Shown: positions 24,410-33,558 of the stretch, piece after piece
Position numbering within the stretch: the first letter of the stretch is position 1
Layout of the letters: the number at the start of each line of letters is the position of its first letter
DNA from: Tenggerimyces sp963762635
GTDB lineage: Bacteria > Actinomycetota > Actinomycetes > Propionibacteriales > Actinopolymorphaceae
DNA: 64,000 bases
Direction: 5' to 3'
Assembly: GCA_963762635.1 (NCBI GenBank)
Contig: CAVXLQ010000019.1
Coordinates: forward strand, 20,598-84,597
The notes under the pieces: model-generated
Databases searched by the model: none
The model's input: only the letters and a program-made list of their open reading frames with translations
What the model was told of the DNA's origin: nothing
Made by a program: the position numbers and the translations under genes

Positions 24410-27400
24410 GTGCGCATCCAGGTCCTCGGCCCGCTCGAGGTTCTCGACGACGCCGGTCGACCGGTCGAGGTCGGCGGGACGCGGCTGCGCGCGCTGCTCG
24501 TTCTGCTCGCCCTTCAGCCCGGCCGGCTGGTCACGACCGAGGCGCTGATCGACGGGTTGTGGGGCGACGACCCGCCTGGTGGGGCGACGAACGCGCTGCA
24601 GTCGCTGGTCTCGCGGCTCCGGCGCGCCGGGATCCCGGTCGAGTCGAAGCCGGCCGGGTACGTGCTGCCCATCGCCTCCGAGGACGTCGACGCCTGCCGG
24701 TTCGAAGCGTTGGCGGCTGCCGGGCGCTACGAGGACGCCGAGCGGGAGTGGCGTGGGCCGGCGCTCGCCGACGTGCTCGACGCCCCGTTCGCCGCGGCCG
24801 TCGCGACCCGGCTCGAGGACCGCCGGCTCGACGTCGCCGAGCATCGCGAGCTCGACCTCGACGAGTTGGAACGCCTGGCCGCCAAACACCCGCTGCGGGA
24901 AACGCTGCACGCCAAGCTGGTCGCCGCGCTCTCCGCCGCCGGTCGGCAGGCGGACGCGTTGGCCGCGTACGAACGGATCCGCCTCGCGCTCGCGGACGAG
25001 CTCGGCGTCGACCCGTCGGCCGCGCTCACCGACGTTCACCTCGCCGTCCTGCGGCGCGACCCGTCGGTCGCGCCTTCGCCGGCGCCGACCCGCACCAACC
25101 TCCGCGCCTCGCTCACCAGCTTCGTCGGCCGCGAGACCGAGCTGACCCGCGTCGGCGCGCTGCTCGACGAGACGCGGCTGGTGACCGTGTTCGGGCCGGG
25201 TGGCGCGGGGAAGACGCGGTTCGCGACCGAACTCGCCGGCCGGCGGCGGGCGGACTCGCCCGACGGCATCTGGCTGGTCGAGCTCGCACCGGTCACCAAC
25301 GAGGACGACCTGCTGCAGGCCGTGCTCTCTGCGATGGGCATCCGCGAGGCGGTGCTGCTGGAGACGCCGTCGCTCGACCCCCGTCCGGTCAAGGCGCGGG
25401 CCGAGGTCGCGCGGCTGGTCGACGCGTTCGCGACCAAGCGGGCGCTGCTGATCCTCGACAACTGCGAGCACCTCGTCGCCGCGGCCGCGCGGTTGGCGGA
25501 GACGTTGCTCGCGTCCTGTCCACAGCTGCGCATCCTGGCGACGAGCCGCGAACCGCTGACGATCCTGGGCGAGAACGTCTACCCGTTGCCGCCCTTGTCC
25601 TGGCCGGACGCGTCGTCCGATCCGACGGAGGCGCTCGCGCACTCGGCGGTGCGGTTGTTCGTGGATCGCGCGGTCGCCGTACGCCCCGACTTCGTGCTCG
25701 ACGCGGCGAATCTCCCAGCTGTGGTGGAGATCTGCGCTCGGTTGGACGGGATGCCGCTCGCGATCGAGCTGGCCGCGGCGCGGCTGCGTTCGCTCGCTCC
25801 GGCTCAGATCGCTGCCAGGCTTGACGATCGGTTCCGGCTGCTGACCGCGGGGAGCCGTACGGCGTTGCCGCGGCACCAGACGCTGCGCGCTGTCGTGGAG
25901 TGGAGCTGGGATCTCCTCGACGAGCCCGAACGGATCCTCGCCCGCCGGCTCTCGGTGTTCCCGGCCGGCGCGACGCTGGAGTCGGCCGAGCTGGTCTGCA
26001 CCGGGCCCGATCTGGACCAGCAGGACGTATTCGCGACCCTCGCTGCCCTTGTGGACAAGGCGATTCTCGCGGGTACAACGGACGCCGGCAGCGAGGAGAT
26101 GCGCTACCGGATGCTGGAGACGATCCGCGCGTACGGCACCGAACAGCTCGCCAAGGCGGACGAGACCGCCGCAGTCCGGAGCCGCCACGCTGGGTACTTC
26201 CGGGATCTGATCGAGACCGCCGACTCGCACCTGCGCCGGCATGAGCAGCTGGTGTGGCTGGCTCGCGCACGACGGGAGTACGGCAACGTCGTCGCCGCTC
26301 TGCGCTGGGCGCTCGACACGCGAGATGGAGACCTCGCCGCGAGGTTCGGCGCGTCGATGATGTGGTTCTGGTTCATCGAGGGAAACCGCGCCGAGAGCAT
26401 GGCGCTCATCGACGAGATCGTCACCCTTCCCGCAGCGAACAACCTCGAGGCCAGGGCGGCCGTGCTGGCGTTCCACGGCATGATGATGCTCAGCGCCGAC
26501 CGGTTCGAGGAGGGACCCGCGATCATCGGCAAGGCGATCGCGGACAGCCGTTCACTCGACATGACGCGGTATCCGTTGATGCTGTTCCTCGAGGGCATCG
26601 TCTCGGTCTTCGACCGCGACCGCGGCAAGGCGCGGGTGACGCTGACCAACCTGGTCGACCGGTACGGCGGCTGGGAACGCGCGCTGGCGTTGACGTTTCT
26701 CGGGTTCCTGGAGGGCAACGAAGGCAACCCGGAGCTGTCTGCCTCGTACCTTCGCCGCGGGTTCGAGGCGTTCGCCGAGGTCGGCGACCGGTGGGGCATG
26801 GCCGCCGTGCGGCGGGCCGAGGCCGGTGACCTGTCCGCGGTCGGTGACCACGAGGGCGCGATCGCCGCGTACGAAGAGTCCTTGCGGCTGGTCCATGAGC
26901 TCGACTCGGTCGACGATGTCGCGCACATGATGTCGGCGGTGGGCCTGGAACGTGCGCGTGCGGGCGATCTCCCCGGTGGGCGCGCGGAGCTGGAGGAGTC
27001 GCTGCGGTTCGCCGACGAGTTCGGCCAGTCCGAGGCACGGCATACGGCCTTGTGCGGACTCGCCGAGGTCGAGATGAAGTCCCACGACGTACCGCGCGCT
27101 CGCGCCTTGCTGCACAGGGCCTTCAGCGAGCTGCACCAGAGCGAGCGACTGTCCGGAGGCCCGCCGCAGGCGAAGGCGCTGGTGTTGGTCGGTCTGGCGA
27201 CGGCGGACGTGCTCGAACGTGACGCGCCCATGGCTTCGCAGCGGACTCGCGAGGCACTGCGGCACGGCATGGTGGCGTTCGACATGCCGATCGTGTCGAT
27301 CGCCGCGCGGATCGAGGCAGCCGTCGCGCTGCTGGAGGGATCGGCCGAGCGGGCGGCCACGTTGCTCGGGCTCGCGGAGGCCGTTCGCGGCGGACCGCTG

Positions 27401-27535
27401 GCCGACGACAGTGTCCTCAAGACGGCCGCTCGTGCGCGGGAGGCGTTGGGCGACGAAGCGTACGAGCGCGCGTTCGCGACCGGCCGATGCCAGTCGCGAG
27501 ACGACGCGCTCGCCAGCATTCTTCCTATGGAGTAA
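24410..27535 (+). CDS. SARP-type regulator with STAND ATPase and TPR region, tandem copy 2
   Basis: The domain order is the same as in the gene before it: winged helix from RIQVLGPLEVLDDAGRPV, BTAD, then FGPGGAGKTRFATELAG (Walker A, near residue 260) and ALLILDNCEHL (near 347). TALPRHQTLRAVVEWSWDLL and a TPR C-terminus follow. Even the DNA around the start (CAGGCTTGAG before the GTG) matches copy 1. I use the GTG at 24410, which aligns with copy 1; frames opening earlier lie inside the upstream gene. Its last 11 bases overlap the convergent hydrolase gene. The neighbouring hydrolase-DrrB-DrrA operon is a possible target. Confidence 0.9.
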   Translation: MRIQVLGPLEVLDDAGRPVEVGGTRLRALLVLLALQPGRLVTTEALIDGLWGDDPPGGATNALQSLVSRLRRAGIPVESKPAGYVLPIASEDVDACRFEALAAAGRYEDAEREWRGPALADVLDAPFAAAVATRLEDRRLDVAEHRELDLDELERLAAKHPLRETLHAKLVAALSAAGRQADALAAYERIRLALADELGVDPSAALTDVHLAVLRRDPSVAPSPAPTRTNLRASLTSFVGRETELTRVGALLDETRLVTVFGPGGAGKTRFATELAGRRRADSPDGIWLVELAPVTNEDDLLQAVLSAMGIREAVLLETPSLDPRPVKARAEVARLVDAFATKRALLILDNCEHLVAAAARLAETLLASCPQLRILATSREPLTILGENVYPLPPLSWPDASSDPTEALAHSAVRLFVDRAVAVRPDFVLDAANLPAVVEICARLDGMPLAIELAAARLRSLAPAQIAARLDDRFRLLTAGSRTALPRHQTLRAVVEWSWDLLDEPERILARRLSVFPAGATLESAELVCTGPDLDQQDVFATLAALVDKAILAGTTDAGSEEMRYRMLETIRAYGTEQLAKADETAAVRSRHAGYFRDLIETADSHLRRHEQLVWLARARREYGNVVAALRWALDTRDGDLAARFGASMMWFWFIEGNRAESMALIDEIVTLPAANNLEARAAVLAFHGMMMLSADRFEEGPAIIGKAIADSRSLDMTRYPLMLFLEGIVSVFDRDRGKARVTLTNLVDRYGGWERALALTFLGFLEGNEGNPELSASYLRRGFEAFAEVGDRWGMAAVRRAEAGDLSAVGDHEGAIAAYEESLRLVHELDSVDDVAHMMSAVGLERARAGDLPGGRAELEESLRFADEFGQSEARHTALCGLAEVEMKSHDVPRARALLHRAFSELHQSERLSGGPPQAKALVLVGLATADVLERDAPMASQRTREALRHGMVAFDMPIVSIAARIEAAVALLEGSAERAATLLGLAEAVRGGPLADDSVLKTAARAREALGDEAYERAFATGRCQSRDDALASILPME

Positions 27536-28343
27536 GGGCGTCTCGCAGCTTCGCGGCGAACTCCACCGGGTGGCTGAGGTATCCGGTGTGGTCGCCGGGG
27601 AACTCGACGAACGTCGTGCCGAGGAGCTCGGCGACCGCGACACCTCCCCTGACCGCGTAGGTGTCGCCGCTGTTGGCGCCGCCCGCGAGGACGACGTTGG
27701 CACCGTTCGTCCGGAGCGTGGCGATGTCGGGAACGAAGCGAACGAAGCTCGGCATCTCACGACCGACGAAGTAGTCGATGTTGTTGGCGAACCTCGCTTC
27801 GAGCGCGTCGTCCGGCCCCCAATCGTCGTCCGGACTCTCCTCCGGCGGACCGGTGAACGCGAGGAACTTCTCCATCGCGGGCCAGGCACCGTCGCGTTCG
27901 TACACGGCTCGAACGTCGGCGAAGGAGGTGCGGAGCTGGTCGACGTCGGGCAGCAGCTCGACCACCGGTGGCTCGTGGACGACGAAGAGCTCCGCCAACT
28001 CGGGGTACCGGGCGGCCATGTCCAGCGCGATGATCGCGCCACCGCTGTTGCCGAAGACATACGTGTCGCCCGCGCCGACTGCGTCGAGCAGGCGGCGCGC
28101 GTCGTCGGACTGCTGCGCGACGACCAGGTCGGTGGGCTCGCCGTCGAGACCACTGCGCGAGTTGCCGCGCCGGTCGTAGGTGACGACCTGATAGTCGTCG
28201 GCGAGCAGGGGAGCGATCCGGCCGTAGAAGCCCGCGTCGCCCAGGCCGCCGGAGATCATCAGCAGCGTGGGGCCGCTGCCGTAGACCTCGTAGTAGAGCG
28301 TGGCTCCGGGGACCTCGAGGGTGTCGGTCTTCGGGGTGGTCAT
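27525..28343 (-). CDS. Alpha/beta hydrolase
   Basis: The core has YYEVYGSGPTLLMISGG (oxyanion strand-turn), VVTYDRRGNSRS, the nucleophile elbow YVFGNSGGAIIAL (GNSGG) and FPGDHTGYL with the catalytic His. At 272 residues it is a standard cytosolic hydrolase. The ATG overlaps the stop of the DrrB-like permease gene (ATGA), making it the third gene of an export operon. A role in modifying the exported or imported compound is inference. Confidence 0.88.
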   Translation of the reverse strand: MTTPKTDTLEVPGATLYYEVYGSGPTLLMISGGLGDAGFYGRIAPLLADDYQVVTYDRRGNSRSGLDGEPTDLVVAQQSDDARRLLDAVGAGDTYVFGNSGGAIIALDMAARYPELAELFVVHEPPVVELLPDVDQLRTSFADVRAVYERDGAWPAMEKFLAFTGPPEESPDDDWGPDDALEARFANNIDYFVGREMPSFVRFVPDIATLRTNGANVVLAGGANSGDTYAVRGGVAVAELLGTTFVEFPGDHTGYLSHPVEFAAKLRDALTP

Positions 28344-29146
28344 GTGCGCCTCCGGTATGCGCGCAGGGCGAGGGGGACGAAGAGGACGAGGAAGCCGGCC
28401 ATCCAGAGCAGGCTGAACAACAGCGGCCTGGCGACGGCTCCGCCGAGCATGAGGCCGCGGGTCGCGTCGACCAGATGCGCTACGGGGTTGACGTTCACGA
28501 AGGCCTGCATCCAACCGGGGAGCGTGGTGGTCTGGACGAACACGTTGCTGCCGAACGTCAGCGGCATCATGATCATGAATCCGACGCCCTGGAAGCCCTG
28601 CGGCTTCTTCATCTTCAGGCCGAGCCATACCCAGGCCCAGCAGAGGGTGAGCGCGAACGCGAGCACGAGCAGGCAGGCGGCGAGCGTCGCGAGGAAGCCG
28701 GTGTTGAAGTGATAGCCGAGAATCGCGGCGAAGCCGATCAGGACGGCGAGCGAGATCGCGTACCTCACCAGGTCGCCGAGGACGGCGCCGACGAGCGGTC
28801 CGGTTCTGGCGATCGGAAGGCTGCGGAACCGGTCGAACACACCCTTGTCGATGTCGGTGTTGAGGGCGAGACCGGTGCCGATCGTCGAGAACACGATGGT
28901 CTGGACCATCAAGCCAGGAAGGGCGAACTGGAGGTATTGGCGCCAGTCGCCCGCGATCGCGCCGCCGAAGACGAACACGAACAGCACGGTGAAGATGATC
29001 GGCTGGAGCGTGACGTCCATGAGCGTCTCGGGGTTGCGGCGGATCTTGACGATGCTCCGCCAGGTGAGCGTGAGGCCGTGCTGGAGCGCCCTGAGGGGGT
29101 TCATGCTCCGGCTGGGCAAGGTGTCGTTGACAGTGAGGGCGGTCAT
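28340..29146 (-). CDS. DrrB-like ABC-2 permease
   Basis: The 268-residue protein has six hydrophobic segments and the landmarks of the daunorubicin-exporter permease family: RNPETLMDVTLQPIIFTVLF, VFDRFRSLPIARTGPLVGA and a C-terminal NPVAHLVDATRGLMLGG. It forms the channel for the ATPase encoded directly upstream, with which it overlaps by four bases. Drr-type pumps export hydrophobic antibiotics; here the compound is unknown. Confidence 0.92.
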   Translation of the reverse strand: MTALTVNDTLPSRSMNPLRALQHGLTLTWRSIVKIRRNPETLMDVTLQPIIFTVLFVFVFGGAIAGDWRQYLQFALPGLMVQTIVFSTIGTGLALNTDIDKGVFDRFRSLPIARTGPLVGAVLGDLVRYAISLAVLIGFAAILGYHFNTGFLATLAACLLVLAFALTLCWAWVWLGLKMKKPQGFQGVGFMIMMPLTFGSNVFVQTTTLPGWMQAFVNVNPVAHLVDATRGLMLGGAVARPLLFSLLWMAGFLVLFVPLALRAYRRRT

Positions 29147-30114
29147 GCCGCTTTGCCTTCCTGCTGCTGGTGGTCTTCTTCGGCCTTGTGGCCGGTGAGG
29201 GCGAGGAAGACCTCGTCCAGGCTGGGCAGTCTCAGCGCGAGCTCGCGTACGGTGATCTGCTCTTGGTCGAGGCGTCGTACGGCCGCGGTGAGGATGGTGT
29301 CGTCGTTCACGGGAACGGTGAGGAGGCCGAGATCGGCGCTCTCGGTCGGGTGCTCGCCGGTGAGCTCGTACATGATCGCCTTGGCCCTCGGGAGGTCGCG
29401 CAGGTCGGCGGGGCGGACGTCGAGCGTCTGTGCGCCGGCCTTGGCCTTGAGCTCGCCGGAGGTGCCGAGCGCGACGACCTTGCCCTGGTCGATGACCGCG
29501 ATCTCGTTCGCGAGCTGGTCGGCCTCGTCGAGGTACTGGGTGGTGAGGAGCACGGTGGTGCCGTCCTCGACGAGCTTGCGGATGATGTCCCAGACCTCGA
29601 GCCGGGCGTGCGGGTCGAGGCCCGTGGTGGGCTCGTCGAGGTAGAGCATCTTGGGGTGGCCGACGAGGCTCGCGGCGAGGTCGAGGCGTCGTCGCATGCC
29701 GCCGGAGTAGGTGCTGGCCGGCCTGCCGCCCGCGTCGGTGAGCTCGAACCTCTGGAGCAGGTCGTGGGCGCGTTGTTTGGCCTGCTTGCGCGGGAGCTCT
29801 TGGAGTCTGGCGATGAGCAGGAGGTTCTCGAAGCCGGTGAGCTCCTCGTCGACGGACGCGTACTGGCCGGTGAGCCCGATGAGCTGCCGGACCTTGTCCG
29901 CGTCCTTGACGACGTCGTACCCACCGACGGTTGCGTGGCCCTCGTCGGGCGTGATGAGAGTGGAGAGGATGCGGACGGCAGTGGTCTTGCCGGCCCCGTT
30001 CGGGCCCAGGATGCCGAGCACCCTGCCCGACCGCACCGCCAGATCGACCCCGGCGAGGGCCGTGGTCTTGCCGAACCGTTTCACCAGGCCTTCCGCCTGG
30101 ATCGCATAGGACAT
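29143..30114 (-). CDS. DrrA-like daunorubicin-resistance-type ABC ATPase
   Basis: ILGPNGAGKTTAVRIL (Walker A), TYSGGMRRRLDLAASL (signature), MLYLDEPTTGLDPH (Walker B) and LLTTQYLDEADQLA (H-loop region replaced by Gln, as usual in DrrA) identify the family. So does the C-terminal regulatory extension of about 100 residues. It powers the permease encoded immediately downstream. It is the first gene of the operon; its upstream region carries a conspicuous 17-base palindrome (30197-30213) likely to bind a repressor. Length 323 residues, normal for the family. Confidence 0.94.
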   Translation of the reverse strand: MSYAIQAEGLVKRFGKTTALAGVDLAVRSGRVLGILGPNGAGKTTAVRILSTLITPDEGHATVGGYDVVKDADKVRQLIGLTGQYASVDEELTGFENLLLIARLQELPRKQAKQRAHDLLQRFELTDAGGRPASTYSGGMRRRLDLAASLVGHPKMLYLDEPTTGLDPHARLEVWDIIRKLVEDGTTVLLTTQYLDEADQLANEIAVIDQGKVVALGTSGELKAKAGAQTLDVRPADLRDLPRAKAIMYELTGEHPTESADLGLLTVPVNDDTILTAAVRRLDQEQITVRELALRLPSLDEVFLALTGHKAEEDHQQQEGKAA

Positions 30115-30196
30115 TTGTCAGCGCCTTTCAGTAGAGGTGACCGTCGTACGATCCCTCTCGGCGCTGTTACCGCCCGCACATCCCGCTGAGATGCCC

Positions 30197-30226
30197 CTGT
30201 CAGCCGCTGACAGGAGTGCTGTCAGC
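30197..30226. promoter_or_regulatory. Triple CTGTCAGC operator upstream of drrA-like gene
   Basis: CTGTCAGC (30197-30204), one base, then GCTGACAG (30206-30213) forms a perfect dyad. A third CTGTCAGC follows at 30219-30226, exactly 22 bases after the first. A partial copy, TGTCAGC, lies next to the drrA-like start at 30117-30123. The spacing suggests cooperative binding of a dimeric repressor, whose gene is not obvious here. Confidence 0.6.
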
Positions 30227-30320
30227 GGGTGGCGGAAACCCGATTGTGCTGAACCCTCTCGGTGCTTAGCGTCGCGGCCATGGCAGAACCTGGCGACTCA
30301 CACCTTGCCTGGGCAGCGGG

Positions 30321-31066
30321 ATGGCCGGCTCTATCCCGGCGAAGAACATCGGAGTGGGCGCCTTCGCGCTGCGCACCGCGGAGTCGTTCGGTCTGTCCGC
30401 TCCTCGGCTGCTGGCGAGCGACTTGGACGGCTCGGTCACGGGGATGCCTGCGACGTTGGAGACCTACGTGCCCGGCACGTCGGACATGCCACGGCTGATG
30501 TCGGTCGCGCACCTTCGCGCGGCGGGGCAGCTCTTGCTCGGGTCCATGCCCACCCACTGGCGGCGACGCCCGAGTGGAGCTTCGGATCCGTCCTGCGCAG
30601 GGCGACCGAGCGGACGACCGTTCCTTGGTACGGCGCTGGGCTGCCCTCTATCGGGCGACCGCTGACGCTTCTCGTGGTGCCGTGGTGGACGCGTTCTGCG
30701 AGTTCGCCGGCATGACCAGTGAGGATGCTCGACTCTCGCTGGAGAGCGCGTACCAGACGCCGTTGCTCCAGCTTGCCGACGAGCTCGTCCGCGAGCACGG
30801 CATGCCCATGGGCGAGACGGTCTTCGTTCCCGTCCGCGCCTCCTCATGTGCTCTCCGGCTGGGAGGACGAGACGGGTCGCCCGTTGGCAGACGTCGCGTA
30901 CTGGGACGCCGTCGTCGCCTTGAACACGACCGCGGATCTGGACGGCTGGGGCCCGTCGTGGGACGAGAACGGCGTCGCCAACGCCGCGCCGGCCATCGTC
31001 GCCCGGCGAGACGCGTTCCTTCGTACTGCCGTCGACTCTCTCGGTCGGGACAGCAGAGCGCTCTGA
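30321..31066 (+). pseudogene. Decayed phosphotransferase (APH-fold) remnant
   Basis: Pieces of an APH-like protein lie in different frames. From 30321 the sequence APRLLASDLDGSVTGMPATL is an N-lobe hallmark. From about 30840 HVLSGWEDETGRPLADVAYW and the following 45 residues resemble the C-terminal lobe. Between them the HGD catalytic loop and the IDW motif are absent, and instead there is about 75 residues (around EFAGMTSEDARLSLESAY) of unrelated-looking sequence in a third frame. At least two frame changes are needed, so no intact protein is possible. It may be a deletion remnant of a resistance-type kinase next to the drug-export operon. Confidence 0.6.
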
Positions 31067-31075
31067 ACGTCGCTG

Positions 31076-32053
31076 TCAGCGGCCGAGGGCGGCCTCTACG
31101 TCCGCAAGCTCCTGGTCGGTGAGCGGACCGTGGCGGAGGGCGCCGGCGTTCTCCTTTGCCTGGGCGACGGTCCGGATGCCGGGGATCGGGACGAACGCGG
31201 GGCTGCGGGCGAGGAGCCAGCCGAGGGCGCCTTGGGCGAGCGTGCGGCCGCCCGCGGTGAGGACGTCGCGGAGGCGGTCGACCTTCGCGAGGCGGTCGTC
31301 GTCGCTGCCGCTGAGGTTCCAGCCGGAGCGGATGTCGTCCTGCGCGAACTTCGTGTCCTGGTTCATCTTTCCGGACAGCAGGCCCATCGCGAGCGGGCCG
31401 CGGACGACGCTCGCGACGCCGTACTTCTCGCAGATCGCGAGCGTCTCGGCGTTGCCGTTCAGCACGTTGAACGCCTGCTGGATCGCGGAGCAGTACTTGT
31501 GCGCGGCCCAGGCTTCGGCGCGCTCGGGGTGGTCGGTGCTCCAGCCGTACGAGCGGATCTTGCCCTCGGCGACGAGGTCCTCCAGCGTGGAGCGTACGTC
31601 CTCGGCCTTGGCCAGGTCGTAGTCGCCGACGTGGAACTGGAGCAGATCGATCCGGTCCGTCTCGAGCCGACGCAGGCTCGCCTCGCAGGCCTGGCGTACG
31701 TACGCCGGGTCGGCGTTCGGGCCGCGGGCCTCGCGGGCCTCCTCGTCGAACGTGTTGCCGAACTTCGTCGCGATGACGACGTCGTCCCGCCTGCCGCGGA
31801 GCGCACGCGCGACCACTCGCTCGCTGTGCCCCGCACCGTAGATGTCGGCGGTGTCGAAGAAAGTGATGCCCTCGTCGAGCGCGGCGTGGATCGCCGCGAC
31901 CGACTCGTCGTCGTCCACGACGCCCCAGCCGACCGGGTTGCCGTCGCGGCTGAGCGGGCCGCCGATCGCCCAGCACCCGAACCCGACGGCACTCACCTCC
32001 GGCCCGTCGCTGCCCAGCTGCCTTCGGCCCGTCCACGCTTCGCTTGTGGTCAT
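31076..32053 (-). CDS. Aldo/keto reductase
   Basis: RQLGSDGPEVSAVGFGCWAI opens the AKR barrel. ITFFDTADIYGAGHSERVV holds Asp and Tyr, VVIATKFG the Lys and LLQFHVGDYD the His. The C-terminal VPIPGIRTVAQAKENAGAL binds NADP(H). The 325-residue length is usual. The ATG follows a GAGGGTGGAGG stretch. It differs clearly from the reductase at 2549 and probably belongs to another AKR subfamily (YajO/PdxI-like). The substrate is unknown. The stop abuts the pseudogene remnant on the other strand. Confidence 0.9.
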   Translation of the reverse strand: MTTSEAWTGRRQLGSDGPEVSAVGFGCWAIGGPLSRDGNPVGWGVVDDDESVAAIHAALDEGITFFDTADIYGAGHSERVVARALRGRRDDVVIATKFGNTFDEEAREARGPNADPAYVRQACEASLRRLETDRIDLLQFHVGDYDLAKAEDVRSTLEDLVAEGKIRSYGWSTDHPERAEAWAAHKYCSAIQQAFNVLNGNAETLAICEKYGVASVVRGPLAMGLLSGKMNQDTKFAQDDIRSGWNLSGSDDDRLAKVDRLRDVLTAGGRTLAQGALGWLLARSPAFVPIPGIRTVAQAKENAGALRHGPLTDQELADVEAALGR

Positions 32054-32144
32054 GCCTCCACCCTCACAGCGTCGGCGGCGGACGTCCAATAGCCCAGGCC
32101 GATCGGTGGGAGCGTTAGGAGCGATCAATGGGCATAGTGGGCGC

Positions 32145-32627
32145 ATGCACGGGGATGAGTACGTGGCGGCGCTGGGCAAGCTGACGATGGCTGGGTGGCG
32201 GCTGGAGAAGGCGATCCACGAGGTGGGCCGCGGCCTGGGCATGGAGGACTCGGCCACCGAGGCGGTCGCGCGGATCGACCTCGCCCTGGCGGCGGGCAAC
32301 CTCCCACCCTGGCGAGCCCCGGCGGTGACGCCCGACGCGATCCGCACCTGGCTCGCCTCCGCCGTGGCGTGCCTCGCCGACCGCGACACGTACGTGACCG
32401 CCCTCTCCCGCGGCACCACGACCCCGCCGTACTCGGTCGACGACTACACAACTCTCACTGTCCGCTGCAACGCTCTGACCCAGAGTGGCGACGACCTCAG
32501 CACCGATCTCGCCTACGTCACGGCGTCGGGCACCAAGCTTGTCGGCTACCACTCGATCGTCCGCACCCTCTACACAGTCCTCACCGACCCCGAGATCTCG
32601 CCGGACATCCGCCCTAGCGTTCGATGA
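32145..32627 (+). CDS. Protein of unknown function, 160 residues
   Basis: I do not recognise a family. The predicted protein is soluble and mostly helical, with no Cys-rich motif, signal or membrane segment; codon use is typical of the surroundings (G/C third positions). The ATG at 32145 is chosen because upstream DNA belongs to the intergenic space of the divergent reductase; no strong ribosome site is visible. The last 14 bases overlap the convergent regulator gene. Confidence 0.6.
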   Translation: MHGDEYVAALGKLTMAGWRLEKAIHEVGRGLGMEDSATEAVARIDLALAAGNLPPWRAPAVTPDAIRTWLASAVACLADRDTYVTALSRGTTTPPYSVDDYTTLTVRCNALTQSGDDLSTDLAYVTASGTKLVGYHSIVRTLYTVLTDPEISPDIRPSVR

Positions 32628-33528
32628 CGGTGGCGAGGCCGTTCAGGTAGGTCGCGAGGTTGAACTCGAGGACGTTGGTCAGGTCGAAGTCGAAGCCTGG
32701 TTCGCCGAACTCGGCGATCATCCCCTCCCACAGCGGATACCGGCCGGAGCGGGTGATCTCGTCGTAGGCCGAGAACTGCGCGGTCATCCACTCGTCCTCG
32801 GTGAGCCCGGTCTCCGCCTCCGCGCGGGCTTCGGACTCGAGGTTCACGGCCACGCCGCGGACCAGGGTGTACACGCCCATCTGGATGCGCAGCCTCGTCT
32901 CCGGGTCGAGATCGTACGGCTGGAGGGCGGCCAGGCAGAACTCCGACAACTCCAGCACGCTGTGCAGCGGCACCGGGCGCCCGAGGGTGCCGACGTGCGG
33001 CAGCCAGGGGTGGCGTACGTACGTCTGCCACTGCAGCCGGGCGGCCAGCTCGAGCCGTGCGCGCCAGCCGGACGGAGGCGAGGAAGGGAACGACATCTCG
33101 CCGAAGGCAGCGTCAACCATCAACACCACAAGGGCGTCCTTGCTCTCGACGTACCGGTAGAGCGTCATCGTCGCCACATCGAGCTTCGCCGCGACGGCCC
33201 GCATCGACACCGCCGGCAGGCCGTCCGCGTCGGCGAGCGCGATCGCCGTACGGACGATCCGCTCGCGGGACGGCTCGCCCACGTGCTCGACCGAGCGGCG
33301 TTCCCGCCCGGGCTTGGCGGCGGCGACCACGGTGCCCACCCGCGGCATCGCCTCGACGAGCCCGAGCTGCTGCAGCGCGCCCATCGCCTTGGTCGCCGTC
33401 GCCAGCGCCACGTCGAACTGCCGCGCGAGCTGGCGCGTCGACGGCACCCGCTCGCCGGGCGCGAGCGCGCCGGACTCGATGCGTTCCCGTAGAGCGGCGA
33501 CGATCCGCGCGTACGGCGCCTGCGCCAT
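32614..33528 (-). CDS. GntR-TetR hybrid transcriptional regulator
   Basis: Two DNA-binding domains are fused. Residues 1-75 are a GntR winged helix (RIVAALRERIESGALAPGER, VPSTRQLARQF, ATATKAMGALQQLGLVE). Residues about 85-135 are a TetR helix-turn-helix (RERIVRTAIALADADGLPAV, then VSMRAVAAKLDVATMTLYRY), followed by a TetR ligand-binding domain to residue 304. Regulators with both domains are known in actinobacteria and usually control a divergent monooxygenase or exporter. Here a divergent FAD monooxygenase is 115 bp away and a palindrome lies between, so autorepression and repression of that gene are likely. Confidence 0.88.
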   Translation of the reverse strand: MAQAPYARIVAALRERIESGALAPGERVPSTRQLARQFDVALATATKAMGALQQLGLVEAMPRVGTVVAAAKPGRERRSVEHVGEPSRERIVRTAIALADADGLPAVSMRAVAAKLDVATMTLYRYVESKDALVVLMVDAAFGEMSFPSSPPSGWRARLELAARLQWQTYVRHPWLPHVGTLGRPVPLHSVLELSEFCLAALQPYDLDPETRLRIQMGVYTLVRGVAVNLESEARAEAETGLTEDEWMTAQFSAYDEITRSGRYPLWEGMIAEFGEPGFDFDLTNVLEFNLATYLNGLATVIER

Positions 33529-33544
33529 CCCGACACCACCCTCC

Positions 33545-33558
33545 CTGTACTAGTACAG
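33545..33558. promoter_or_regulatory. Perfect 14-base palindrome CTGTACTAGTACAG, probable operator
   Basis: It sits 17 bases in front of the GntR-TetR regulator start, between that gene and the divergent FAD monooxygenase. Two further GTAC-containing half-sites occur nearby (around 33595 and 33613-33623). This spacing fits binding by the hybrid regulator. Confidence 0.65.

Noticed and set aside
30574..30850. A separate intact gene in the middle of the phosphotransferase remnant
   Set aside because: The block looks coding for about 75 residues but then runs into a different frame without a stop or ribosome site of its own, so I keep it as part of a mosaic remnant.
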